DNA from: an uncultured bacterium
GTDB lineage: Bacteria > Bacillota > Clostridia > Oscillospirales > Ruminococcaceae
Length of the DNA: 15,715 bases
Reading direction: 5' to 3'
Assembly (NCBI GenBank): GCA_934845495.1
Contig: CAKWRB010000013.1
Location: forward strand, 1-15,715
A program made the translations under genes and the position numbers. The notes under the pieces are model-generated. The model did no database searches, had not been told where the DNA came from, and saw nothing but the letters and a program-made list of their open reading frames with translations. Within the stretch, counting starts at the first letter, position 1. Each line of letters starts with the position of its first letter. Positions 1 to 5,934 of the stretch are shown piece by piece.

Positions 1-1016
1 TCGTTGGGCAGCAGGTCGGTGAACACCTCACCGCTCTTGATGAGCAGGTAGTCCTTGCCGCCCCGGGCGAGCTTCAGGGGAACTTCGCCCACGCCCAGGT
101 CCTTTTCGATCAGCGTCTTGTTGGAGAAGGAGCCAAAGGCCCAGTCGTAAAGGGCAATGCTCTGCTTGAACACCATGTTCTCCTCCAGCTTTTCGCCGTT
201 GGAGTCGTACTGGGGCGCCCCCATCATCACCATCAGGTAGTGGTAGCCGTTCTTTTCGGCGGTACTCACCAGGCAGCGGCCTGCCTCGTCGGTGGTGCCG
301 GTTTTGACACCGGTGGCATAGGGGTAGTAGTAGGTGCTGCCGGGGGAGATCAGAAAGTTGGTGGTGTTCCAGTGCAGAGGGTTGCCGTTCTGGTCCTCGC
401 CGGCATAGTAATAGCGGGTGGAGACGATCTGCCGGAAGGTCTCGTTCTCCAGTGCCGCCTTGGTGATGAGGTACATGTCATAGGCGGTGGTGTAGTGGTC
501 GTCATCGTGCATACCGCTGGCATTGACAAAATGGGTGTTCACCGCCCCCAGTTCGGCAGCCCGCTCGTTCATCATCTCGGCAAAGTAGTCCAGGCTCCCA
601 TCGCCCACATAGTCGCCGAGCATCATGGCGGCCTCGTTGCCCGAAGGCAGCATGGAGGCATAGAGCAGCTCTCTGGGGCTGAAGCTCTCCCCCCGGAGGA
701 TTCCGGCCAGAGAAGCGCCAGTGCCGCTCAGGGCATTCTGGATGTAGAGCTTGAGTTCGACCTGCGGCGCGTCCAGATCGGGGATATTTTCCAGAGCCAG
801 TAAGGCGGTCATGATTTTGGTGGTGGAGGCCGGGTAGATTTTCTTGTCGGCGTCCTTTTCGTAGATCACCTTTCCGGTATCCAGGTTGATGAGGTAGACC
901 GATTCGGCATCGACATCGAAGCCGGGATCGTAGTCGGCAAAGGCCGGCGCAATGGTGGAGAGCCCGGCAATGGCAACAGCCAGCAGCAGGCTGGCGAAGG
1001 TTTTGAGTTTACGCAT
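1..1016 (-). CDS. D-alanyl-D-alanine carboxypeptidase (serine-type, PBP5/DacF family), partial at the 3' end
   Basis: Exported penicillin-binding protein that removes the terminal D-Ala from peptidoglycan pentapeptides. The first 338 residues are in the window; the C-terminus lies beyond the left edge. The first 27 residues form a signal peptide (MRKLK, hydrophobic stretch, APAFA cleavage site). All three active-site motifs are present: S64-T-T-K67 (nucleophile and base), S125-G-N127 and K238-T-G240 followed by TTDEAG. After about residue 300 the start of a PBP5-type C-terminal beta domain can be read. The start is the ATG at 1016-1014, with a GGAAAGGAA-like RBS just upstream. It is transcribed away from the repeat array at 1051-1361, so its promoter must lie in or next to that array. 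It is a paralogue of the gene at 4640-5803, with different sequence outside the motifs. The family call is secure; the specific dac name is not. Confidence 0.93.
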   Translation of the reverse strand, partial: MRKLKTFASLLLAVAIAGLSTIAPAFADYDPGFDVDAESVYLINLDTGKVIYEKDADKKIYPASTTKIMTALLALENIPDLDAPQVELKLYIQNALSGTGASLAGILRGESFSPRELLYASMLPSGNEAAMMLGDYVGDGSLDYFAEMMNERAAELGAVNTHFVNASGMHDDDHYTTAYDMYLITKAALENETFRQIVSTRYYYAGEDQNGNPLHWNTTNFLISPGSTYYYPYATGVKTGTTDEAGRCLVSTAEKNGYHYLMVMMGAPQYDSNGEKLEENMVFKQSIALYDWAFGSFSNKTLIEKDLGVGEVPLKLARGGKDYLLIKSGEVFTDLLPN

Positions 1017-1052
1017 CCGCTTGATATTCCTTTCCCACGGCTGAATATGGTA

Positions 1053-1310
1053 TAATAACTGCAAAGGCAGTTATTATACTGATTTTGTGGCCGGACGATC
1101 CGCAGGCGATGCCTGCTCCCGTCCTGTTGGCCAATTACACCGCTACGCTTTGCTTCACGGTGTAATAACTGCACAGCCAGTTATTATACTGATTTTGTGG
1201 CCGGACGATCCGCAGGCGATGCCTGCTCCCGTCCTGTTGGCCGATTACACCGCTTCGCTTTGCTTCACGGTGTAATAACTGCAAAGCCAGTTATTATACT
1301 GATTTTGTGG
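1053..1310. repeat. 110-base tandem repeat, about 2.3 copies, made of hairpins
   Basis: Two full units (1053-1162 and 1163-1272) differ at only four positions by my alignment. A third copy (1273-1310) holds only the first 38 bases. Each full unit carries three inverted repeats. The first is an AT-rich palindrome of the TAATAACTG...CAGTTATTA type; in copy 1 the arms at 1051-1062 and 1067-1078 match perfectly over 12 bases around a 4-base loop. The second is a GC-rich two-step hairpin, GGACG...CGTCC enclosing GCAGGC-GAT-GCCTGC. The third is ACACCG...CGGTGT, enclosing a TTCGCTTTGCTTC-like segment. No ORF in the array looks protein-coding. It lies between two divergent genes. Such units are typical of dispersed intergenic repeats (REP- or MITE-like), but whether it is dispersed cannot be seen from one window. 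Confidence 0.9.
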
Positions 1311-1313
1311 TCA

Positions 1314-1361
1314 ATCGGGTTGCCTGCCCTCGCAGCGAAATCTGCTCGGGCGGTGACCGAT
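1314..1361. repeat. Imperfect long hairpin closing the repeat array
   Basis: ATCGG at 1314-1318 pairs with CCGAT at 1357-1361. Further in, CCC..GCAG pairs with CTGC..GGG around a CGAAAT loop, with internal mismatches. It directly follows the truncated third copy of the 110-base repeat and replaces the rest of the unit there. It may be the end of the repeat element or a separate structured region. Between here and the membrane-protein gene at 1442 lie AT-rich bases (TACAAT at 1361-1366, TATAAC at 1372-1377) that could hold a promoter, but no good -35 box is visible. Confidence 0.5.
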
Positions 1362-1383
1362 ACAATATCATTATAACAAACAA

Positions 1384-1415
1384 GCCCGGGGATTAAAAGC
1401 CGGGCAAACATTTTT
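1384..1415 (+). terminator. Terminator-like leader hairpin before the membrane-protein gene
   Basis: GCCCGG at 1384-1389 pairs with CCGGGC at 1400-1405 around a 10-base loop, followed after AAACA by five Ts (1411-1415). It ends about 15 bases before the Shine-Dalgarno sequence of the gene at 1442. The stem is short and the T run is not adjacent, so it could be a weak terminator of read-through, an attenuator, or neither. Confidence 0.4.
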
Positions 1416-1441
1416 AACAATTTGGAAGTGGAGGCAGGTGC

Positions 1442-1876
1442 ATGAAACACTTCTGGCAGGAGCAGGGCGAGAAAATCCGAACCATTCTGATCTGTTCCGC
1501 TATTTTTCTGGTTATGCTGTCGGCCATTGCTCTGCTGAGCAGTGCCGTGATGCGGCTGTTCGGCTTTACCTACCGGTCGGTTGGCAGCATCATTCTGTTT
1601 TTCCTGATTGCCACAGCGCTGTCCTTTCCGCTTTGTCTGGTGGCAGGGGCGCTGCCAAAGGCACTGTATGAGGTCGGGATGCTCACCAGCCGGAAGGTGG
1701 CATTTTTGCTGTATCTGGTCCTGGACACTCTTGCCACAGCCTTTGGGCTTGGTGTAGTGGATTACTATATGGAGTCGGTTGCAGCCGGGGAGCTGGCGAT
1801 CCTGGTGATTTCCTTCCTGCTGGCACTTCCGGGCGCCGACGATTTGCGGGGGGCAGGCGAAGGACCGCCGCAGTAA
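1442..1876 (+). CDS. Small four-helix membrane protein, possibly YrvL-like
   Basis: Predicted integral membrane protein of 144 residues with four hydrophobic segments at about 14-36, 49-71, 86-106 and 114-129, a charged N-terminus (MKHFWQEQGEK) and a hydrophilic tail. The pattern G-x-x-Y-x-S followed by a helix, then acidic residues inside or next to the third helix (D95, D107), resembles the small YrvL-type regulatory membrane proteins of Firmicutes. This is a resemblance from memory, not a demonstrated match, and no function is assigned. The start is supported by a TGGAGG site at 1429-1434, seven bases upstream. It lies 88 bases before the metallophosphoesterase on the same strand with no terminator seen between, so the two may be co-transcribed. 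A terminator-like hairpin in its leader (1384-1415) could control its expression. Confidence 0.75.
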   Translation: MKHFWQEQGEKIRTILICSAIFLVMLSAIALLSSAVMRLFGFTYRSVGSIILFFLIATALSFPLCLVAGALPKALYEVGMLTSRKVAFLLYLVLDTLATAFGLGVVDYYMESVAAGELAILVISFLLALPGADDLRGAGEGPPQ

Positions 1877-1964
1877 TTGCAGGCTGGACATATACAGCTT
1901 TTCTGTGAGATGGCGGCTCAACGGATAATACAAAACATTTACAATTCCCTGGGAGGGATCAAGT

Positions 1965-2633
1965 TTGATTTATGTAACAGGCGATCTGCACGGAGATCCG
2001 GCACGGCTTTCGGATCGGGCGCTCCGGCGGCTGAAGAAGGGCGATTTTCTGCTGGTTTGCGGTGATTTTGGCTTTGTATGGGACGGCAGCCCGGCCGAGA
2101 TGAAACTGCGCCGCAAGCTGGGCAAGAAAAAATACACCACCATCTTTGTGGATGGCGCCCATGACAATTTGCCCATGATCCGACAGTTCCCGGAAGAGAA
2201 CTATGCCGGCGGAACAGTGCGGCGGATCGAGGGGAACCTGCTCTATGCCGAGCGGGGGACCATTCTGGTGCTGGAGGGGCAGACTGTCTTTTTCCTGGGC
2301 GGCGGTGTCAGCGAGGATCTGGACGAGCGGATGGAGAGCGGTACCTGGCACCGGGAGGAGATGCCCACCGCCGAGGAGCTGGCTGAGGCTGGCGCTCGGC
2401 TGTATCAGAACGGTGGTGCGGACATCATAATCACCCACCAGCCCTCCGACCGGATGCGGATCTTCCTGGGCGGAGACCGCAGTGAGGAGTCACCGCTGGG
2501 GGCCTTCCTGGATCAGGTGGAGCAGGAGGGGCGGTTTGGCAGCTGGTACTTTGGCCGGCTGCACCGGGATAAGCGGATCCCGCCCCGGCATACGGCGGTG
2601 TTCCGGGAGATCGTACCGGTCCAGCCGGTTTAG
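1965..2633 (+). CDS. Calcineurin-like metallophosphoesterase with a TTG start and degenerate second metal site
   Basis: 222-residue protein of the calcineurin-like phosphoesterase superfamily. Motifs in order: G6-D-L-H-G10 (motif I, D7 and H9), G33-D-F-G36 (D34, expected bridging ligand), G64-A-H-D67 where the family has G-N-H-D/E, T157-H-Q-P160 (H158), and G197-R-L-H200 where the family has G-H-x-H. By comparison with lambda phosphatase, the two changed positions (A65 for Asn, R198 for His) both belong to the second metal ion, while the first-site ligands D7, H9, D34 and H200 remain. Activity may be reduced or changed; the substrate is unknown. The start is TTG at 1965-1967, chosen because GGGAGGG at 1951-1957 sits seven bases upstream and the protein then begins MIYVTGDLHG, as in relatives. 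The nearest ATG is out of frame and followed at once by a stop. A strong terminator follows the stop. Confidence 0.9.
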   Translation: MIYVTGDLHGDPARLSDRALRRLKKGDFLLVCGDFGFVWDGSPAEMKLRRKLGKKKYTTIFVDGAHDNLPMIRQFPEENYAGGTVRRIEGNLLYAERGTILVLEGQTVFFLGGGVSEDLDERMESGTWHREEMPTAEELAEAGARLYQNGGADIIITHQPSDRMRIFLGGDRSEESPLGAFLDQVEQEGRFGSWYFGRLHRDKRIPPRHTAVFREIVPVQPV

Positions 2634-2643
2634 AGGGAAAAAG

Positions 2644-2679
2644 AAAAGCGGACTGTCCGGGCAGGGCAGTCCGCTTTTT
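2644..2679 (+). terminator. Rho-independent terminator of the metallophosphoesterase gene
   Basis: AAAAGCGGACTG (2644-2655) pairs perfectly with CAGTCCGCTTTT (2667-2678) around an 11-base loop, ending in a T run. It lies 10 bases after the stop codon. The A run on the left arm means it could also work on the other strand. Confidence 0.93.
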
Positions 2680-2701
2680 CAGTACAGGGGGGTCAGCGCA
2701 G

Positions 2702-2728
2702 AAAAACAGCGCAGCCAGAAGGCCGCGC
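2702..2728 (-). terminator. Rho-independent terminator of the small P-loop ATPase gene
   Basis: Read on the minus strand, GCGCGGCC pairs with GGCTGCGC (one G-T pair) around a TTCT loop, followed by TGTTTTT. It lies 28 bases after the stop of the gene at 2757-3167, and with the terminator at 2644-2679 it insulates two convergent units. Confidence 0.8.
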
Positions 2729-2756
2729 CGGTTTTTCTCCTATGTTCTGAGTCAGG

Positions 2757-3167
2757 TCAGATCACATATTTACCAAGCGCTGCAGGGAGAACGGAGGGGT
2801 CGCACGAAATAGTGAAGGTAATGGCAAAGCCTTCCTTGTTAGCGGTGGCATCCAGCCGATCCACCATCTTAGCCAGCTCGGTGAGGTCGTCACCGGCGAT
2901 CTTCAGGGTCTGGTCCACGAAGATATCGGTTGTGTCGTAATTTGCGGCATACAGACCGGTCAGGAACCCATAGAGGCCATCAAAATTGCCAACCTCGTAG
3001 TCATCCATGTCGATCAGGCGCACACGGCGATCCAGGTCATTGTTGAGCTTGGTGGTCTTTTCCACGCAGATCACATCACCCTTGTCCGCTGCCACAGCCT
3101 CATTGACCATTTCAATCAGTCTTGTGGTCTTGCCGCTGCCTTTCAGTCCAACGATCAGTCTAATCAT
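2757..3167 (-). CDS. Small P-loop ATP-binding protein, conserved in Clostridia, function unknown
   Basis: 136-residue soluble protein that begins almost directly with a Walker A motif (G7-L-K-G-S-G-K13-T14), followed by a single short alpha/beta domain. A Walker B-like strand is visible as I82-F-V-D85. The segment VRLIDMDDYEV and the phrase YGFLTGLYAANYDTTDIFVD resemble a widespread family of small clostridial proteins that databases tend to call ATP-binding protein or, misleadingly, twitching motility protein PilT. It is far too short for PilT and lacks its hexamer domains, so that name should not be used. The start is supported by AGGGAGGA just upstream on the minus strand. It lies 68 bases after pgi on the same strand with no clear terminator between, so it may be read from the pgi promoter. 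The gene is certain; its role is unknown. Confidence 0.88.
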   Translation of the reverse strand: MIRLIVGLKGSGKTTRLIEMVNEAVAADKGDVICVEKTTKLNNDLDRRVRLIDMDDYEVGNFDGLYGFLTGLYAANYDTTDIFVDQTLKIAGDDLTELAKMVDRLDATANKEGFAITFTISCDPSVLPAALGKYVI

Positions 3168-3235
3168 AGTAAATTCCTCCCTGTCACTTTAATTTGTATA
3201 TTCGCTGTAACAGATACAGTGATTACAACCATGTA

Positions 3236-4528
3236 TTAGTTTGCATCGGTTCCGGTAAAGCCGGGTTTGCCCAGCAGGCGGAACATATTGTGCTTGTACT
3301 GTTCCACGCCCGGCTGGTCAAAGGGGTTGATCCCCAGCAGATATCCGGAGATGGCACAGCTCAGTTCAAAGAAGTAAAACAGTTCGCCCAGGGTCTGCGC
3401 GTCCCGCCGGGGGGCGGTGAGCAGTGTGACCGGTACGCCGCCGCTCCAGTGGGCTTCGGCGGTGGCCATCAGGGCAATGCGGTTGATCTCGCTAAGGCTC
3501 CTGCCCTCCAGGTAGCCCAGTCCGTCGTGGTCACTGCCCAGTGCAGGAACAGTCAGGCCACAGCCGGGTTCTGCAAAGTCCAGCACGGTTTCACACAGGA
3601 TGCGCTGGCCGTCCTGGATGTACTGCCCCAGGGAGTGGAGGTCGGTGGAAAACTGCGCCGAAGCGGGGAACAGCCCCTTTCCGTCCTTGCCGCAGCTCTC
3701 TCCATACAGTTGGATCAGCCACTGGGTGAGGCCGCTGGCGAAAGGTTCATAGGCGCCGAAGAGTTCCACACAGACTCCCTTCCGGGAGAGGATATCCTGG
3801 ATTGCGGCATAGCGGTATGCCGGGTTGCAGAGCAGATCACCGTCCGGCCCATCGTAGAGCCGCTGTGCGGTGCGGGCACCTTCCATCAGTGCCCGGATGT
3901 CGTGTCCTGCGGCGGCGATGGGCAGCAGCCCGACCGGAGTGAGGACCGAGAAGCGCCCGCCGATGCTGCGGGGGATCTCGAACCGGGTCCAGCCCTCCTC
4001 CTCACACATCTGCCGGAGGATCCCATTGGCGGGGTCCGTGGTACACCAGATCCGTTTGGCTGCTTCGCTGCCATAGCGCCGCCGCATCAGCTCCTGCACC
4101 AGCCGGAACGCAATGGCCGGCTCTGTGGTGGAACCCGACTTGGAGATGACATTGACAGCAAGCTCCCGGCCTTCGCACCGGGCAAGGATCTCCGCAAGAT
4201 GGGAGGGGCTCATATCGTTGCCGAGGAACAGCACTTCGGTGCCGTGAACGCCGGGCAGAAAGTCCAGCGCGGCTTTGGCGCCGAGGTAGGAGCCGCCGAT
4301 GCCGATGACCAGCAGGATGTCCGCCTGTTCCCGGATCGTCCGGGCTGCGGTCTCCACAGCCGAGAGAAGGTCCTCACCGGTTTCCGCCGGAAGGGTTCGC
4401 CAGCCCTTTGGCTGCCCGTCCGGGGTGTGCAGGCACTTCTGTGCCGCGCCAAGCCGGCCGGTATATTCCTCCAGTTCCGACTGGGTAACAAAGCCGCTCA
4501 AAAACTGTTCATCTAAAATCAGGGACAT
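3236..4528 (-). CDS. pgi: Glucose-6-phosphate isomerase
   Basis: Cytoplasmic enzyme interconverting glucose 6-phosphate and fructose 6-phosphate in glycolysis and gluconeogenesis. At 430 residues it matches the short Bacillus-type isomerases rather than the roughly 550-residue proteobacterial form. Sugar-phosphate-binding motifs are clear: G76-I-G-G-S-Y-L-G83, then S129-K-S-G-S-T-T-E-P137. These are followed by GGRFSVLTPVGLLP, the YGES-GKDGKGLFP region with the family's active-site Glu, and the C-terminal signature NPFDQPGVEQYK with the active-site Lys at 412. All catalytic segments appear intact. The start is the ATG at 4528-4526, preceded by AAAGGAG. A good sigma-A promoter lies at 4556-4584 and an inverted repeat lies upstream of that. 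The P-loop ATPase gene follows 68 bases downstream and may be co-transcribed. Confidence 0.97.
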   Translation of the reverse strand: MSLILDEQFLSGFVTQSELEEYTGRLGAAQKCLHTPDGQPKGWRTLPAETGEDLLSAVETAARTIREQADILLVIGIGGSYLGAKAALDFLPGVHGTEVLFLGNDMSPSHLAEILARCEGRELAVNVISKSGSTTEPAIAFRLVQELMRRRYGSEAAKRIWCTTDPANGILRQMCEEEGWTRFEIPRSIGGRFSVLTPVGLLPIAAAGHDIRALMEGARTAQRLYDGPDGDLLCNPAYRYAAIQDILSRKGVCVELFGAYEPFASGLTQWLIQLYGESCGKDGKGLFPASAQFSTDLHSLGQYIQDGQRILCETVLDFAEPGCGLTVPALGSDHDGLGYLEGRSLSEINRIALMATAEAHWSGGVPVTLLTAPRRDAQTLGELFYFFELSCAISGYLLGINPFDQPGVEQYKHNMFRLLGKPGFTGTDAN

Positions 4529-4555
4529 CGCTTTACTCCTTTGTGCTTTAACACC

Positions 4556-4584
4556 ATTCTACTCTATCTTGTTCATTTTTTCAA
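4556..4584 (-). promoter_or_regulatory. Sigma-A promoter of pgi
   Basis: On the minus strand, -35 TTGAAA (4584-4579), a 17-base spacer and -10 TAGAAT (4561-4556). It lies about 30 bases before the pgi start, in an AT-rich gap between the carboxypeptidase stop and pgi, so pgi can be transcribed on its own. Confidence 0.75.
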
Positions 4585-4598
4585 GATATACTTTACTC

Positions 4599-4627
4599 TT
4601 GTGAAACGTTTTATCGATTATTCACAA
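4599..4627. promoter_or_regulatory. Inverted repeat upstream of the pgi promoter, possible operator
   Basis: TTGTGAA (4599-4605) and TTCACAA (4621-4627) are perfect 7-base arms separated by 15 bases. The pair ends 15 bases upstream of the pgi -35 box, a usual place for a dimeric regulator. The spacing does not fit the CRP/FNR spacing and the centre does not match a cre site well, so the regulator is not identified. It is not a terminator: the loop is long and no T run follows. Confidence 0.4.
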
Positions 4628-4639
4628 ATAATTTGCAAA

Positions 4640-5803
4640 TTACTCTACATTGGCTCCGAGCAGGGCACCCAGCAGCCGATGGAAGGCTCTTCCAAATTCC
4701 ATCCGGGGGACGCCCTGGGAGGCGATAATATCATATTCTGTCTGAACCTCGCCGTCAAGGAGGATTTTGACACTTCCCAGGATCTGCCCCTGTTCCACCG
4801 GGGCCTCTACTTCGGGCAGCAGCTCCACTTCGCTGGTCAGGTCGTTCCGGCGGGCCTTTTCCACCAGGATCCCCTTTGGTGCATCCGCTGCTGGCAGCAC
4901 AGTGGGTTCAGCACCGTGCCGCACCGGAATGGGGGCAAGCCGGTCGCTCACCTCCGGGGGCGGGATCAGGGCATGGCTGGCAAAGCCATAGTCCAGCAGG
5001 CTTTTGGCGCTTTCGAACCGGGTGTCGCTGTCCGGAGCGCCCAGGATCACCGCAATGAGGGTCATGCCGTCCCGTTCAGCCACCGCGCAGACGCAGCAGC
5101 CGGCATCGTCGGTGGTGCCGGTTTTCAGTCCGGTGCAGCCGTTGTAGAAGCGCACCAGTCGGTTGGTGTTCACTAGCTCGGTTTCACCGCCCCGGAGGGT
5201 GTCCTGCCAGATGGTGGTGTAGTCGGTGATCCACCGGTGCTGGAGCAGTTCCCGGGCCATGCGGGCGATGTCCCGGGCGGTGGTGTAGTGGCCCGCCTCG
5301 TCCAGGCCGCAGGCGTTGACAAAGTGGGTGGAATCCATGCTCAGCTCGGCCGCCCGCTGATTCATCCGGTCGGCAAAGAGGGATTCGGTCCCGGCCAGGT
5401 GTTCCCCCAGAGCCACGGCGGCATCGTTGGCCGAGGCGATGGCGGTGGCCCGGAGCATCTCGTCCACCGTCATGGTCTCGTAGGGCTCCAGCCAGATCTC
5501 CGAGCCGCCCATGGAGGAGGCATAGGGGGAGGCGGTGACCGCTTCCTCCAGAGTGATCTGCCCGGAATCCACCGCCTCGCAGACCAGCAGCATGGTCATG
5601 ATCTTGGTGATGGAGGCCGGGGCATGGCGGTCGTCGGCATTGTATTCAAACAGGACCCGCCCGCTCTCTGCTTCCATCAGCAGGGCGGCGGCGCAGTCCA
5701 GCGGGGGATTGGGCTCATCGGCCCAGGCAGTGGGAAGGCTGGCGCCCACCGCTGCCAGAGCCAGCCCCAGAGCCATCAGGGTTCTGCACAGGTGTTTTTT
5801 CAT
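4640..5803 (-). CDS. D-alanyl-D-alanine carboxypeptidase (DacF-like), complete
   Basis: Exported peptidoglycan DD-carboxypeptidase of 387 residues. Residues 1-28 form a signal peptide (MKKH, hydrophobic core, LPTAWA). Active-site motifs are S64-I-T-K67, S124-A-N126 in place of the usual S-G-N, and K227-T-G229 followed by TTDDAG. A PBP5 C-terminal beta domain follows, and the end (MEFGRAFHRLLGALLGANVE) looks like the amphipathic helix that holds these enzymes on the outer face of the membrane. The frame is open 15 codons further upstream, but the ATG at 5803-5801 is preferred because AAAGGAG lies nine bases before it and the signal peptide then starts at residue 1. It lies between the pyruvate-kinase-like gene and pgi, all on the minus strand, with a terminator upstream (5890-5924). 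It is the second DD-carboxypeptidase in the window, and the two SxxK motifs fall at the same residue number. Confidence 0.95.
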   Translation of the reverse strand: MKKHLCRTLMALGLALAAVGASLPTAWADEPNPPLDCAAALLMEAESGRVLFEYNADDRHAPASITKIMTMLLVCEAVDSGQITLEEAVTASPYASSMGGSEIWLEPYETMTVDEMLRATAIASANDAAVALGEHLAGTESLFADRMNQRAAELSMDSTHFVNACGLDEAGHYTTARDIARMARELLQHRWITDYTTIWQDTLRGGETELVNTNRLVRFYNGCTGLKTGTTDDAGCCVCAVAERDGMTLIAVILGAPDSDTRFESAKSLLDYGFASHALIPPPEVSDRLAPIPVRHGAEPTVLPAADAPKGILVEKARRNDLTSEVELLPEVEAPVEQGQILGSVKILLDGEVQTEYDIIASQGVPRMEFGRAFHRLLGALLGANVE

Positions 5804-5889
5804 TGCTTCGCACTCCTTTGTCCGCAAAATCGGGTTCGGTCCCTTCATCTCTATGCAGCAGTGGGCGCAATTAGCTTTGCCGGCCTGGG

Positions 5890-5924
5890 AAAAAAGAAAA
5901 AAAGACAGCCGGACAGCTGCCTTT
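5890..5924 (-). terminator. Rho-independent terminator of the pyruvate-kinase-like gene
   Basis: On the minus strand, AAAGGCAGC (5924-5916) pairs with GCTGTCTTT (5909-5901), with one G-T pair and a 6-base loop. A long T-rich run continues to about 5890. It begins 10 bases after the stop of the gene at 5935-6498. Confidence 0.85.
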
Positions 5925-5934
5925 TTCAGGTGGG

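Noticed and set aside
1087..1275. A short plus-strand frame inside the tandem repeat with a repeated peptide
   Set aside because: The repeated peptide simply reflects the DNA repeat; there is no ribosome binding site and the hairpin content argues for a non-coding role.
1051..1310. CRISPR array
   Set aside because: The repeats are 110 bases, adjoin without spacers and have only about 2.3 copies; no cas gene is present.
1265..1933. A 222-codon minus-strand frame opposite the small membrane protein gene
   Set aside because: The protein is rich in Q, H and N with no motif, whereas the plus-strand frame has a good ribosome binding site and four clear membrane helices.
2757..3167. PilT twitching-motility ATPase
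   Set aside because: Only 136 residues with a Walker A at the very N-terminus; the PAS-like N-domain and the Asp and His boxes of PilT are missing.
3168..3235. Hairpin CTGTA...TACAG between pgi and the P-loop ATPase gene as a terminator
   Set aside because: The stem is only five AT-rich pairs and no T run follows, so it does not support termination.
3194..4516. A 440-codon open frame antisense to pgi, and similar long antisense frames over der and both carboxypeptidase genes
   Set aside because: All are shadows of clear genes, with no family resemblance and no ribosome binding sites.
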